Shown one piece after another: positions 37,828 to 48,390 of a stretch of DNA of 64,000 bases. Position 1 is the stretch's first letter; every line of letters begins with the position of its first letter. Origin of the DNA: Lentibacillus sp. JNUCC-1. GTDB taxonomy: Bacteria; Bacillota; Bacilli; Bacillales; Amphibacillaceae. The translations under genes and the position numbers were made by a program. The notes below the pieces were generated by a model. It saw only the letters and a list, made by a program, of their open reading frames with translations, was not told where the DNA came from and did not search any database. The DNA lies in contig NZ_WHOH01000003.1 of assembly GCF_009741735.1 (NCBI RefSeq), positions 1,364,001 through 1,428,000 on the forward strand, given 5' to 3'.

Positions 37828-39834
37828 TTATCTTACAAGTGCATTGCTATCAATAATAAGCGCAACTCTGCCGTCACCCAGAATCGTTGCTCCAGATATT
37901 GCAAAAGTATTGGTTAAATAATTACCCATTGATTTAAGAACGACTTCTTGCTGCCCAATTAAGTCATCTACGACCAATCCAGTCAGTTTATCGCCTTTTT
38001 TGACAATGACGATCGAGATATCTTGCTCGTCTTCCTTCATCTCACCTGTTTCAAATAATTCATTTAGAAATGCCAGGGGAACAACTTGTCCTCTAAAATC
38101 AATCACTTTTTTGTTATGAGCATGCATGATCGTTTCTCTGCTTACGACAGCTGTTTCCATAATGGAAGATAGAGGAATAGCATAGGTTTCTGTTCCAAGT
38201 TCGACCAATAATACGGACATGATGGAGAGGGTCAATGGCAATTCAATCGAAAACGTGGAGCCTTGTCCCGTGGTTGCATTGACAGACATTCTTCCGCCAA
38301 GAGATTCAATTGTGTTTTTTACGACATCCAGCCCAACACCCCGGCCAGACACATCCGAAATTTGCTCTGCAGTCGAAAATCCACTCGCCATGATGAGCTC
38401 ATAGATTTGCTGATCGGACATGATTGCAGCTTCATCGGCTGTCACAATACCTTTTGCGATTGCTTTATTAAGAACTTTATCCTTGTTAATGCCAGCTCCA
38501 TCATCCGAGATCTCAATAATAACGTGATTCCCACTATGATAGGCCTTTAGATTCAATGTGCCTTCTTCCGGCTTGCCATCTCGTTGTCGTATTTCCCTTG
38601 ATTCAATACCATGGTCGACGGCATTTCTGATTAAATGCACTAATGGATCCCCAATTTCATCGATAACCGTACGATCCAGTTCCGTATCTGCCCCAGTAAT
38701 CTCTATACCCACTTGTTTATCAAGGTCCCGGGCTAACTGGCGAATCATGCGTGGGAAACGGTTAAATACTTGATCTATTGGAACCATACGCATGTTCAGG
38801 ATGATGTTTTGTAAATCTCCTGAAATACGCGTCATACGTTCTACGGTATCTTCGAGATCTGGATTCTTTAACTCCCCTGAGATTTGCTCCAGCCGCCCAC
38901 GGTCTATCACCAATTCCTCGAATAAGTTCATTAAGGCGTCAAGTCTGTCAATATTGACACGGATTGTTTTTGTGACTGTTTTTTTTGTGTTAATTGTTGC
39001 ATCTTGATCATCGTTATTGGAGTCTTCAGCCTCAGTTGCTTCTTGCTTTACGGCTTGTTGATCTTGTTCGTGTTTATAGGAAGCAACTGAAAAAGTGTTG
39101 ATTGACACATGTTCAACTTCAGAGACTTTTTGAATAAGTTCTTTTATCTCATCTTTCGAATGTTCGGATACGAGCAATACTAAAAAGGACGTGTCAAAGT
39201 TTTCCTCTTCCAATTCATGAACGGTCGGGACTGATTTGATAACTTCACCCATTTTTTCCAAAACTTCGAACACCATGAATACACGAGCAGCCTTCAGCAA
39301 ACAATCCTCCCGAAGTTGGACTGTGACTTCATAGTTGGCATAGCCTCTGGTCTCTGATTCGTTTAAAATAGACAACTCAAATTCATCAAGGACCTCGGTG
39401 AATGTGTGGGAATCTTCTTGAGAAGGTTCTTCTATGTGATCTCGTTGGGTACTGTTTCCTTGTTCAATATCATCCAGCAGATTAACAATTTGTGAAACGT
39501 CTTGTGCGCCGGTTCCGCCATTTTCTATATCATTTACAATGACTTCCAAGGCTTCTCCTGCCTCAAATAAGACATCCATAATCTCTGTATTGACTGTGAT
39601 TTTTTCATAGCGAATGGCATCTAAAACATTTTCCATTTTATGGGTTAAATTTGCCAAGTCTGTATAACCCATTGTGGCAGACATACCTTTAAGTGTGTGT
39701 GCCGCACGGAAAATTTCTTCTATCACCGGTTTTTCTCCGGGCTGTTTTTCAAGAACGAGTAACTGATTATACAGCACGTCTAAATGTTCCCTGCTCTCAT
39801 CAATAAATACGCCAAGATATTGTGTTGTGTCCAT
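37828..39834 (-). CDS. cheA: Chemotaxis histidine kinase CheA
   Basis: A 668-residue kinase with five domains: P1 (AAHTLKGMSATMGY, phosphorylated His46), P2 that binds response regulators, P3 dimerisation, P4 ATPase (LIRNAVDHGIE, SDDGAGINKDKV and GRGVGLDVVK), and the CheW-like P5. It directs phosphate to CheY and CheB, both encoded in the same operon. Confidence 0.97.
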   Translation of the reverse strand: MDTTQYLGVFIDESREHLDVLYNQLLVLEKQPGEKPVIEEIFRAAHTLKGMSATMGYTDLANLTHKMENVLDAIRYEKITVNTEIMDVLFEAGEALEVIVNDIENGGTGAQDVSQIVNLLDDIEQGNSTQRDHIEEPSQEDSHTFTEVLDEFELSILNESETRGYANYEVTVQLREDCLLKAARVFMVFEVLEKMGEVIKSVPTVHELEEENFDTSFLVLLVSEHSKDEIKELIQKVSEVEHVSINTFSVASYKHEQDQQAVKQEATEAEDSNNDDQDATINTKKTVTKTIRVNIDRLDALMNLFEELVIDRGRLEQISGELKNPDLEDTVERMTRISGDLQNIILNMRMVPIDQVFNRFPRMIRQLARDLDKQVGIEITGADTELDRTVIDEIGDPLVHLIRNAVDHGIESREIRQRDGKPEEGTLNLKAYHSGNHVIIEISDDGAGINKDKVLNKAIAKGIVTADEAAIMSDQQIYELIMASGFSTAEQISDVSGRGVGLDVVKNTIESLGGRMSVNATTGQGSTFSIELPLTLSIMSVLLVELGTETYAIPLSSIMETAVVSRETIMHAHNKKVIDFRGQVVPLAFLNELFETGEMKEDEQDISIVIVKKGDKLTGLVVDDLIGQQEVVLKSMGNYLTNTFAISGATILGDGRVALIIDSNALVR

Positions 39835-39835
39835 T

Positions 39836-40897
39836 TTACTTCCCCCTTGGGTGTTCTACAAGCGTGATAAGCTTTTCGGCCATGTCACTGAGGGCAACCA
39901 CCTCATCAACATGTTTGGTCATAATTGCAGCTTTCGGCATGCCGTAAACAACAGATGATGCCTGGGATTGTGCAAGGACTATGGCATGCTTGTCCTCTTG
40001 TTTAATCGCCATTATACCATCTGCCCCGTCTTTACCCATCCCAGTTAAGATAGCGGTCAATTTGTTGAGGTGGTTCATTTTTGATAATGATTTAAATAAT
40101 ACGTCAACAGATGGCCGGTGCCTGCTTTGAGCAGGGTGTTCTGATAACTCAATGGCATAGGTCAGTCCCGTTTCCCTGATGCGCATATGAAGATTTCCAG
40201 GGGCAATATAGGCGGTACCAGATTGAATAATTTCACCATGTGCTGCTTCAGTGACATGAATGTGTGACATGGCATCGAGACGTTCAGCGAGTGATTTTGT
40301 AAACCGCTCCGGCATATGCTGAACAATTAAAATTGCTGGTTTAAAATCCTCTGGAAGTTCTGTCAAAATATGCTCTAAAGCTTTTGGCCCTCCTGTTGAA
40401 GTGCCAATGGCGATAACCGTTTGAGCATGAATCTGGTTCAAATGGTCTGCCGTTCCTGTTTCGTGTGTCTGTGTGAAGTTACCGTCTGGATCTGGTAAAG
40501 GCTTTGCTTCTGAAGCTCCAATCACTCGATCTACAATTTCTTGCTTAATCTCTGCCAGATTAAGAGAAATGGCTCCTGACGGTTTCTTAATGAAATCGAC
40601 AGCACCTTTTGTCATGGCCTGAACGGTTTTCTGAGCATGATCATCACTTGAGAGCATAACAACCGGTAATGGATGTTCAGACATAATATGTTGGAGTGTT
40701 TGAATCCCGTCCATTACAGGCATTTCCACATCAAGTGTGATAACATCTGGAGTAAAGGCTTTAATTTTACGCAATGCATCTTTTCCATTTCTCGCTGTAC
40801 CAATGACTTCGATGCGTGCATCCTCTGTCAGTATGTCAGTTATCAACTTTCGCATGAAGGCAGAATCATCCACAACAAGTACACGGATTGGCTTCAT
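39836..40897 (-). CDS. cheB: Chemotaxis protein-glutamate methylesterase CheB
   Basis: A 353-residue response regulator-esterase. Receiver domain (VVDDSAFMRKL; phospho-site in TLDVEMPVMDG), linker, then methylesterase domain with IGTSTGGPKAL (catalytic Ser), QHMPERFTKSLAERL (His) and GMGKDGADG (Asp). It begins four bases into the flhG stop and is followed directly by cheA. Confidence 0.96.
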   Translation of the reverse strand: MKPIRVLVVDDSAFMRKLITDILTEDARIEVIGTARNGKDALRKIKAFTPDVITLDVEMPVMDGIQTLQHIMSEHPLPVVMLSSDDHAQKTVQAMTKGAVDFIKKPSGAISLNLAEIKQEIVDRVIGASEAKPLPDPDGNFTQTHETGTADHLNQIHAQTVIAIGTSTGGPKALEHILTELPEDFKPAILIVQHMPERFTKSLAERLDAMSHIHVTEAAHGEIIQSGTAYIAPGNLHMRIRETGLTYAIELSEHPAQSRHRPSVDVLFKSLSKMNHLNKLTAILTGMGKDGADGIMAIKQEDKHAIVLAQSQASSVVYGMPKAAIMTKHVDEVVALSDMAEKLITLVEHPRGK

Positions 40898-41757
40898 AAC
40901 AATGATCGCTCCTTCATAAGTTGTTTCAGTCTATCCACAAAAGATTTGGACTGGTGCGTGTCTGGAGGACCTGTCATACGTTTGGCCATTAATGTGATCG
41001 CTTTAGCTGCAGGAGATTTTTCGTTCATTAATAATAACGGTATTTGTTTCATAACTGCGCGTGCCACAGCTTTATCTTCCGGCACTGTTCCAAGTGCCAT
41101 AAGATTAATATGTAAAAATTGTTGTACCACCGATTGGAATTCATTTAATGATTTCTCACCTTGTTTATCATTCCATGTACGGTTCATAATCCCATACAGC
41201 TGCTTATTAAACCCATGCACAACCATATGTTTAATCATACTGTAAGCATCCGTAATTGCTGTTGGTTCTGGTGTTGTGACAATAATGCTCGCGTCCGCAG
41301 CGAGAATAAATAATAAGCTTTCAGATGATGCACCCGCCCCCATATCCATAATAATATAATCAAAACTTTCAAGAAGTGTTGTATACTCTCTGAAGAACAA
41401 CATGCGTTCCTCATCATTCATCGTAAACAACTCGTTTAAGCCTGATCCGCCTGCTATATAGGCGAGACCCTCAGGCCCTTCAGAAATAATTTCTTGGATT
41501 GATAGATGTTTCTCAAACAAGTCGACAATACTATAAGGTGCATCCAGACCGGATAAGACATCAATATTACCCATTCCGATATCCATATCAAATAACAGGA
41601 CTTTTTGATGTTGTTTGATCAGAGCAAGTGCCAGGTTAAGAGAAATGTTCGACTTCCCTACGCCGCCTTTTCCGCTTGCAACAGCTATTGTCCTGCACTG
41701 CTTGTTTAGGGTGCTGCCTTGAATCATTTGCCGAAGCCGTTCAGCCTGATCATGCAT
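40894..41757 (-). CDS. flhG: Flagellar number regulator FlhG (MinD-like ATPase)
   Basis: A 287-residue MinD/ParA-type ATPase with the deviant Walker A VASGKGGVGKSNIS and LLFDMDIGMGNIDVL. It activates the FlhF GTPase and sets flagellar number and placement. The start overlaps the flhF stop by eight bases. Confidence 0.95.
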   Translation of the reverse strand: MHDQAERLRQMIQGSTLNKQCRTIAVASGKGGVGKSNISLNLALALIKQHQKVLLFDMDIGMGNIDVLSGLDAPYSIVDLFEKHLSIQEIISEGPEGLAYIAGGSGLNELFTMNDEERMLFFREYTTLLESFDYIIMDMGAGASSESLLFILAADASIIVTTPEPTAITDAYSMIKHMVVHGFNKQLYGIMNRTWNDKQGEKSLNEFQSVVQQFLHINLMALGTVPEDKAVARAVMKQIPLLLMNEKSPAAKAITLMAKRMTGPPDTHQSKSFVDRLKQLMKERSLL

Positions 41758-42859
41758 CTTTACAGCCCTCCATAATCAGTTGTGTGATATAAGCGGCGTT
41801 AGGTTCAAGGATATCTTCAGGTACATCTTGTCCATTTGTAATATAAGCAATATCCAACCGATGGGGCAAGGCAATATTTAGTAAACTGCCGAATTGTCTT
41901 GTTTCATCTGCTTTTGTATAGACCAGGCCTTTAATGGGCAAATGGCTGAATTGCTCATAGACCGACAGCATATCTTTTGGTTTAGAAGTCATGGACAGCA
42001 CCAAATATGTATCTATTAAATCATTGAAATCGATTGTGTTTTTTAACTCCTGAACATATCGCTTGGATTGGAAATTCCGCCCGGCTGTATCCACAAATAT
42101 TAAATCATAATCATGAAACGACTTGATGGCATTTCTATATTCATGCATATCATAGACAACCTTCACGGGTACATTTAAAATACGGGCATATGTCTTTAAC
42201 TGGTCAACCGCAGCAATTCTGTAGGTATCCGCAGTGATGAAGGCGACTTTTTTTCCGTGACTCATCATGGCTTTAGCTGCAACCTTTGCCAAGGTCGTTG
42301 TTTTACCAACTCCTGTTGGCCCTACAAATTGAATCACTTGTTTGTTAAATGTGATACCTTCAAAGGAAAGCTGTTTCAGCTGTGTTTCTAATTCTTGCTT
42401 TGTAAGAGCCACAACACGATCGGTATCAGCCTCTGCCTCATCTGAATGTTTATGAATGACATTTTCCATGATTGACCGACTTAAATCAGTACTTATATCC
42501 TGTTCCAATAAGTATCGGTACATCAACTCATATTCTGCAGGAAATGCTTCCCCAGATTCATGTGAGAGCGAAATCAGCTTTTTTAAATTCTTAATTTCTG
42601 TTAAAACATCTTCATTTGAATGCGAGACAGGCATATGTAGATGCTCTTTAGGTTTCAGGTCAGGCTGTTTCTGCTGAATGTTTACCGGAGATGGATCAAG
42701 GGCGGCCACAACTTCGATATAATTCTTTTGAAAAATTCCCAGAAAACCTCCTTTTTTAGTTTCTCTGGACTGAAGAATAACAGCATCTGCGCCTAATTCT
42801 TTTCTAACTTGTTTCATCGCTTCAGGCATGGTTGGTGCGGTATATTTTTTTATTTTCAT
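41750..42859 (-). CDS. flhF: Flagellar SRP-like GTPase FlhF
   Basis: A 369-residue protein with a basic N-terminal domain, and an NG domain containing [40 protein letters not shown] and YTKADE. Guides flagellum positioning together with FlhG. Overlaps flhA by four bases. Confidence 0.95.
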   Translation of the reverse strand: MKIKKYTAPTMPEAMKQVRKELGADAVILQSRETKKGGFLGIFQKNYIEVVAALDPSPVNIQQKQPDLKPKEHLHMPVSHSNEDVLTEIKNLKKLISLSHESGEAFPAEYELMYRYLLEQDISTDLSRSIMENVIHKHSDEAEADTDRVVALTKQELETQLKQLSFEGITFNKQVIQFVGPTGVGKTTTLAKVAAKAMMSHGKKVAFITADTYRIAAVDQLKTYARILNVPVKVVYDMHEYRNAIKSFHDYDLIFVDTAGRNFQSKRYVQELKNTIDFNDLIDTYLVLSMTSKPKDMLSVYEQFSHLPIKGLVYTKADETRQFGSLLNIALPHRLDIAYITNGQDVPEDILEPNAAYITQLIMEGCKDA

Positions 42860-44889
42860 GCGACATTCACCACCCCGATACTTTCAATTTGTACATTTGG
42901 CTCAAGTTCGTTATAGGATAATACAACAACATGCGGCAGAAAACGGTCAAGTAATTGTTTTAAGTACATTCTAATCGCAGGTGAACAAATAACAATTGGC
43001 GTATCTTCTTCTAGAGCAAGCTTCTCTACCTGTTCATGGACGGTTTTGATAATGGATTCTTGTGTTTCAGGATCCATGGCCAAATAGTTTCCATGTTCTG
43101 TTTGCTGAATACTTTCAGCGATGGTTTTTTCAATTTTTCCTGAAATCGTAATCACTTTAAGTGTTCTCCCACCGTCAGCATATTGCTTGGTTAACTGAGG
43201 AGAAAGCGATTGTCTTACATATTCAGCCAGAAGATCCGTATCATTCGTCATTTTTCCGAAGTCAGCAAGTGTCTCGAATATCACTGGCAAGTTACGTATC
43301 GAGACATTCTCTTTCAGTAATTTAGCAAGGACTTTTTGAATATCGCCAACACTTAATGGTTCTGGTGAAACTTCATCAACCAGAATCGGGTAACTTTCCT
43401 TCAAATGATCAATTAACTGCTTTGTTTCCTGTCTGCCGAGTAATATATGCGCATGTGTTTTAATAACTTCCGTCATATGCGTTGATACTACCGATGGCGG
43501 ATCGACAACTGTATATCCCGATAGTTCCGCTTCATCTTTCAGTTCTTCGCTGATCCATTTAGCAGGCAATCCGAAAGCAGGTTCAGTTGTAGCAATTCCG
43601 TCTATTTCATCGTCTTCCATATCCGGAGACATGGCTAAATAATGGTCTAGTAGTAATTCACCGCGTGCTGCTTCATTACCGCGAATTTTAATTCTGTAGT
43701 CATTTGGATTCAACTGAATATTGTCGCGGATTCTTACAACCGGCACAACAATACCAAGTTCAACAGCGAGCTGTCTTCTGATCATGACAATCCTGTCAAG
43801 TAAATCCCCTCCTTTTTCTGTGTCAACAAGGGGGATCAACGCATAGCCGAATTCAAATTCGATTTGATCCATTGTTAATAAGTTCACCACACTTTCTGGT
43901 GATTGCATGGTGCTTGCTTCTGCTTGCTCTTCTTCCATCTCTTCCGGCATCGCATCCTCCTGTGATTTCCTTAGGAGAAAATACCCTCCCAACGCCAGGA
44001 AACCTGCAAGAATCGTTGTCAGCATGAAGTTGATTGGCGTAAGACCGAGAAAGAAAATGGCCCCCGCTGCAATAAATAACAATTTCGGAAATTGCAGAAG
44101 CTGTCCCGTTACATCACTCCCTAGATTACCGGTAGTAGTGACGCGTGTTACAACGATACCTGTTGCAGTGGCAATTAAAAGTGCAGGAATCTGGCTAACG
44201 AGCCCGTCCCCTACTGTCAGCCGCATATAAACATTAATGGCTTCCTGGAAAGATAGTCCTCTCTGAACCATACCAATGATGAGACCAAATATAATATTAA
44301 TCAGGACTATGATAATGCCTGCTATGGCATCTCCTTTAACAAACTTACTCGCACCATCCATTGCTCCATGAAAGTCAGCTTCAGATTCAACTTTTTCCCG
44401 CCTGTCTTTTGCCTGTTGCTCAGAAATTAAACCGGCATTCATGTCGGCGTCAATACTCATCTGTTTACCAGGCATCGCATCAAGCGTAAATCTGGCTGCA
44501 ACCTCAGAGACACGCTCAGCTCCTTTGGTAATCACGAGGAATTGAATAATAACCAAAATAACAAAAACGACAAATCCCACAAGGGGGTTATTGCCGATAA
44601 CAAATGATCCAAACGTATCAACAACTCCACCTGCTTGTCCTTCAGACAGAATCGACCGGGTTGTAGATACGTTGAGACCTAAGCGAAATAACGTTAATAA
44701 TAATAGCAATGAAGGAAAAATAGAAAATTGCAAGGCCTCTTGTGTATTCATCGAGACTAAAATAACAATAAGCGCTAACGTGATATTACACAGGATTAAA
44801 ATACTAAGAATCCAACCCGGTAATGGAATGACCAGCATAACAATAATTAAGATAACGCCTAATAATACAGATAAATCCCGCGCCTTCAT
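42856..44889 (-). CDS. flhA: Flagellar export gate protein FlhA
   Basis: A 677-residue export gate component. About eight membrane segments fill the first 310 residues, with the FHIPEP-type signature region represented by GVSTTRSILSEGQAGGVVDTF-like sequence and DAMPGKQMSIDADMNAGLI. The cytoplasmic substrate-docking domain follows (about 340-677). Forms the nonameric gate ring. Confidence 0.96.
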   Translation of the reverse strand: MKARDLSVLLGVILIIVMLVIPLPGWILSILILCNITLALIVILVSMNTQEALQFSIFPSLLLLLTLFRLGLNVSTTRSILSEGQAGGVVDTFGSFVIGNNPLVGFVVFVILVIIQFLVITKGAERVSEVAARFTLDAMPGKQMSIDADMNAGLISEQQAKDRREKVESEADFHGAMDGASKFVKGDAIAGIIIVLINIIFGLIIGMVQRGLSFQEAINVYMRLTVGDGLVSQIPALLIATATGIVVTRVTTTGNLGSDVTGQLLQFPKLLFIAAGAIFFLGLTPINFMLTTILAGFLALGGYFLLRKSQEDAMPEEMEEEQAEASTMQSPESVVNLLTMDQIEFEFGYALIPLVDTEKGGDLLDRIVMIRRQLAVELGIVVPVVRIRDNIQLNPNDYRIKIRGNEAARGELLLDHYLAMSPDMEDDEIDGIATTEPAFGLPAKWISEELKDEAELSGYTVVDPPSVVSTHMTEVIKTHAHILLGRQETKQLIDHLKESYPILVDEVSPEPLSVGDIQKVLAKLLKENVSIRNLPVIFETLADFGKMTNDTDLLAEYVRQSLSPQLTKQYADGGRTLKVITISGKIEKTIAESIQQTEHGNYLAMDPETQESIIKTVHEQVEKLALEEDTPIVICSPAIRMYLKQLLDRFLPHVVVLSYNELEPNVQIESIGVVNVA

Positions 44890-44906
44890 GAGCTTCCTCC
44901 TTTCTT

Positions 44907-45989
44907 TTATAATTTTTTCTCCAGATTATAAACATAGGCAAGTACTTCAGCTACCGCTTTGTAAAATGCTTCAGGTATGATTTCTCCTATGTCTGCTGCT
45001 TGATAAAGCGAGCGTGCCAGAGGCTTGTTTTCGACTGTAATTACATCATGAGCTTTGGCAACTTCTCTGATTTTTAAAGCCAGATGATCCGTTCCCTTAG
45101 CAAGAATGTAAGGTGCACTAGCCTCTGTTTCATCATACTTAATTGCAAGCGCGTAGTGGGTTGGGTTTGTAATGACGACATCGGCTTTTGGAACTTCACT
45201 CATCATTCGTCTGGTTGCCATCTCTCTTTGCTTTTCTTTAATTCTTGATTTAATTAAAGGATCTCCTTCAATGTTCTTATGCTCATCTTTTACATCTTGT
45301 TTTGACATTTTCATGTTTTTTTCAAAGTCATAACGCTGGTATGCATAGTCAAATACGGACAAAAATAATAGTGCAAGAGTTGCCGAGATTCCCATAATCA
45401 TCGTCGATCGTCCAAAGAAAGCCAGCGCATCGTCAACGCTCTTAAATGCCAGCATCATCATGTCATCTTTGTAAAGCCATATTACAAAAAATGTAATGCC
45501 ACCAATAAACACGATTTTGAACAATGATTTTAAAAGTTCCACAAGCGCTCGAACAGAAAATATGCGTTTAGCCCCTTGGATGGGGTCGATTTTTTTCAGA
45601 TCTGGCTTTAAAGGCTCGCCTGTAAACATGAATCCGAATTGAGCCAAGTTTGCTGCAACGCCCGCGATAATGGCAACAATCATGACTGGGGCCAAGATTT
45701 TAGCCATTTGAATGACAGATTCAACAAACACTTGCATAACCGTTTCAGTGGTTACATTCCAATTGATGTATTCTGTGAAAGCTTGATGATAAAGAGCCAG
45801 CATGCCGTTTTTCATGAACCCGCCAAACGCAATTAAAATAATAAAACAAAATAGCAATAACACGGCGGTATTGATATCCTGACTTTTGGCCACTTTACCT
45901 TTCTTTCGTTCATCTTCCCTTTTCTTCGGAGTTGCTTTCTCAGTTTTTTCGCCTGCAAAATATTGTAAATCCAATTTGAGTTGCTGCAT
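44907..45989 (-). CDS. flhB: Flagellar export switch protein FlhB
   Basis: A 360-residue protein with four membrane helices and a cytoplasmic domain carrying the autocleavage motif NPTHYALAIKY, which changes export specificity from hook to filament when FliK signals completion. It starts at ATG 45989, two bases after the fliR stop. Confidence 0.96.
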   Translation of the reverse strand: MQQLKLDLQYFAGEKTEKATPKKREDERKKGKVAKSQDINTAVLLLFCFIILIAFGGFMKNGMLALYHQAFTEYINWNVTTETVMQVFVESVIQMAKILAPVMIVAIIAGVAANLAQFGFMFTGEPLKPDLKKIDPIQGAKRIFSVRALVELLKSLFKIVFIGGITFFVIWLYKDDMMMLAFKSVDDALAFFGRSTMIMGISATLALLFLSVFDYAYQRYDFEKNMKMSKQDVKDEHKNIEGDPLIKSRIKEKQREMATRRMMSEVPKADVVITNPTHYALAIKYDETEASAPYILAKGTDHLALKIREVAKAHDVITVENKPLARSLYQAADIGEIIPEAFYKAVAEVLAYVYNLEKKL

Positions 45990-45991
45990 CG

Positions 45992-46771
45992 CTAACGCCC
46001 TCCGAAAAGCTGCATCAATGTGCTCATAGCATTAAATAATAAATGAAATAAATTCTTTGCAAGGATCATATAAAGACTGATGAAAAATAACAGCACAATG
46101 AAACTGACAAGAATTTTCAGCGGGAGACCAACAACAAAAACATTTAGTTGCGGAACAGATCGGGCAATCATGCCGAGTGCGACATCCACAAGGAACAAAC
46201 AACCGACAATCGGAATAGCAATTTGGAACGCTACAATAAACATCTGGTTAAATGTTTTAATGATAAATAGTAAGATGTTTTCATTATCAAATGCTATCCA
46301 CTGGTCAATCGGTATGAGTGTATAACTGTTGTGAATTCCATCAATAATCATGTGATGCCCATCAACGGCCAATAAAAATAAAAGCGCAAAAATATAAAAA
46401 TATTGACCGATCAAAGGACTCTGTGCGCCAGTCTGCGGATCAACAACATTCGCTATGGCAAACCCCATTTGAAAGTCTATAAAACCACCGGCTATCTGAA
46501 CAGCTGATAAAATAATATAAGCCAACAGTCCGATGAGTAAGCCAATCAAAATTTCCTTGATCAATAGAACAGGATAAACGTTTAACATCTCTTCAGGCAG
46601 GGGAGAAACTGTATAAAACATCGTCAGTGCAAGAAAAAAACTCAAACCAACTTTGAATGGTGCGGGTATGGTTCGATATGAAAACAAAGGCATCGTAACA
46701 AAGAAAGCTGCGACACGGGCAAAAACAAGTAAAAACGTTGGTACAGCTGATAAATTAATAAATTCTAACAT
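45992..46771 (-). CDS. fliR: Flagellar export gate protein FliR
   Basis: A 259-residue protein with about six membrane helices. FARVAAFFVTMPLFSYR at the start and the GGFIDFQMGFAIANVVDP region identify FliR. It forms the export pore with FliP and FliQ, encoded just upstream. Confidence 0.95.
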   Translation of the reverse strand: MLEFINLSAVPTFLLVFARVAAFFVTMPLFSYRTIPAPFKVGLSFFLALTMFYTVSPLPEEMLNVYPVLLIKEILIGLLIGLLAYIILSAVQIAGGFIDFQMGFAIANVVDPQTGAQSPLIGQYFYIFALLFLLAVDGHHMIIDGIHNSYTLIPIDQWIAFDNENILLFIIKTFNQMFIVAFQIAIPIVGCLFLVDVALGMIARSVPQLNVFVVGLPLKILVSFIVLLFFISLYMILAKNLFHLLFNAMSTLMQLFGGR

Positions 46772-46778
46772 AATGGCT

Positions 46779-47048
46779 TTACCCTATATAACGGTTCATG
46801 TTTAAATAAAGGTCTGTGGTGAATTCCACTATGTGGGAAAGCATCCATGGTCCGAAAAACACGAGTCCGACAAGCACAGCGACGATTTTTGGAATAAAGG
46901 CCAGTGTCTGCTCCTGGATTTGGGTTGTAGCCTGGAAAATACTGACCAATAGTCCGATTGCAAGTGCTAGAATTAACAATGGCCCGACAACGAGCAAGAT
47001 CGTATAAATACCTCTTTCAGCTAATGATAGAACAAATTCGTTAGTCAA
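46779..47048 (-). CDS. fliQ: Flagellar export gate protein FliQ
   Basis: An 89-residue protein with two membrane helices and the family motif VSIFQATTQIQEQTLAFIPKI. Sits between fliP and fliR in the standard order. Confidence 0.95.
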   Translation of the reverse strand: MTNEFVLSLAERGIYTILLVVGPLLILALAIGLLVSIFQATTQIQEQTLAFIPKIVAVLVGLVFFGPWMLSHIVEFTTDLYLNMNRYIG

Positions 47049-47080
47049 ACAGACGCACCTTCTTTTTCTTGTGGAAATGG

Positions 47081-47746
47081 TTAAAACCCGTCAAGCAACG
47101 ACCATGTAATAAGATACCAGCCGTCTACCAGAACAAAAAGCAAAATTTTAAACGGCAGAGAGATCATCACAGGCGGCAACATCATCATCCCCATGGACAT
47201 CAGGACACTGGCAACAGCCATGTCAATGATCAGAAATGGAACAAAAATCATGAATCCCATTTGAAAAGCAGTTTTTAATTCGCTGATTGCAAATGCTGGA
47301 ACAAGTGTTGTCAACGGTATATCTTGTATGGTCTCAGGCCTCTCCATCTCAGCATAATTCATAAATAACGCCAAGTCCTTTTCCCGTGTATGTCCGGCCA
47401 TGAAATCTTTAACCGGACTGCTGGCTTTATCGTAGGCTTCTTCAAGTGTAATTTCCTCATTAAACAATGGTTCTAAAGCATCGTTATAAACGTCACTGAA
47501 GGTCGGTGCCATAATGAAGAATGTTAAGAATAAAGCAAGCCCGATCAGCACTTGATTGGGTGGCATCTGCTGTGTGGCAAGAGATGTTCTGACAAACGAT
47601 AGAACAATGACAATACGTGTAAAGCTTGTCATAAGTATTAAAATACTTGGTGCAAGCGACAGTACTGTTAGTAAAAGCAGCAATCTGACTGAAGTGGAAA
47701 CAGATTCAGGATCTGTTCCAGAAAACATGTCTATAACTTCATTCAT
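47081..47746 (-). CDS. fliP: Flagellar export gate protein FliP
   Basis: A 221-residue protein, the B. subtilis length, starting at ATG 47746 (AAGGAAG site nearby), which overlaps the fliO stop. ILMTSFTRIVIVLSFVR and TPPNQ-like QQMPPNQVLIGLALFLTFF are FliP signatures, with four membrane helices. An open-frame extension upstream lies inside fliO. Confidence 0.95.
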   Translation of the reverse strand: MNEVIDMFSGTDPESVSTSVRLLLLLTVLSLAPSILILMTSFTRIVIVLSFVRTSLATQQMPPNQVLIGLALFLTFFIMAPTFSDVYNDALEPLFNEEITLEEAYDKASSPVKDFMAGHTREKDLALFMNYAEMERPETIQDIPLTTLVPAFAISELKTAFQMGFMIFVPFLIIDMAVASVLMSMGMMMLPPVMISLPFKILLFVLVDGWYLITWSLLDGF

Positions 47747-48382
47747 GGCGATCTTCCTTATATGTGTCGACAAGCTTTTGTCTGTTTTGCTTCATTTGTT
47801 CAAGCTCTCTCGCATAATGTGACTTGAAAGTTTCAGATTGTTGATCATCAGGCTGCTTTTTAAAACGTGAAAAGATTTGTGTCATCTGGTTGACAGGTGT
47901 CGTTTCTTTGCCCTGCATCAACTCTGTTGTTACATTTTCGTCAGTGATCTCATGCAAGATTTCAACATTATCACCGACACCAACCACATAAAACTGTTTT
48001 CCGATCCGGACAATTTGCAGTGATTTATTTTGACCTACAGAAAGGCCCCCATACTTTCCATGGTTTGCACGCCTGAAAACATCTTGCCCCGCTTGCTCAG
48101 TAAATACAATAATCCATAAATTAATCCGAGTATGAGTATAAGAGCAAAACCCATTTGAACAAGTTTCCATACCATGGATCCCGGCGATTCTGTTTTATTT
48201 GCCGCCTCGGGACCTTCTTGATCTTCAGGTGAGCCTGTATCACCATTTAATTTAGGGCAGTCTGCGCCTTCTTCGACACAATCTTTTATATTTTCTGCTG
48301 CTGCCGGAATCTGCTCAGTTATCAGGAACATGACCAAGCCGGTGATTAAAACGATTAATAATTTCCGCCCCAATTGTCTCAC
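47739..48382 (-). pseudogene. fliO: Flagellar protein FliO (FliZ), frameshifted in this sequence
   Basis: Scaffold for export gate assembly. The first frame (48382 to about 48050) has a signal-like N-terminus, a Cys-containing periplasmic region and a membrane helix (VQMGFALILILGLIYGLLYLL), then stops. The next frame continues LSVGQNKSLQIVRIGKQFYVVGVGDNVEIL, the cytoplasmic FliO domain. One more G at plus 48046-48050 joins them as ESMGGLSVGQNK and gives 214 residues (B. subtilis 219). Confidence 0.84.
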
Positions 48383-48390
48383 TCATTTCC

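Noticed and set aside
40673..41245. Plus-strand open frame of about 190 codons across cheB and flhG
   Set aside because: Entirely opposite two well-supported genes; composition is cysteine and isoleucine rich without any domain.
48046..48050. Phase-variable homopolymer tracts in flagellar genes
   Set aside because: Tracts of four or five G or C are too short for usual slipped-strand phase variation, and non-flagellar genes show the same defect.
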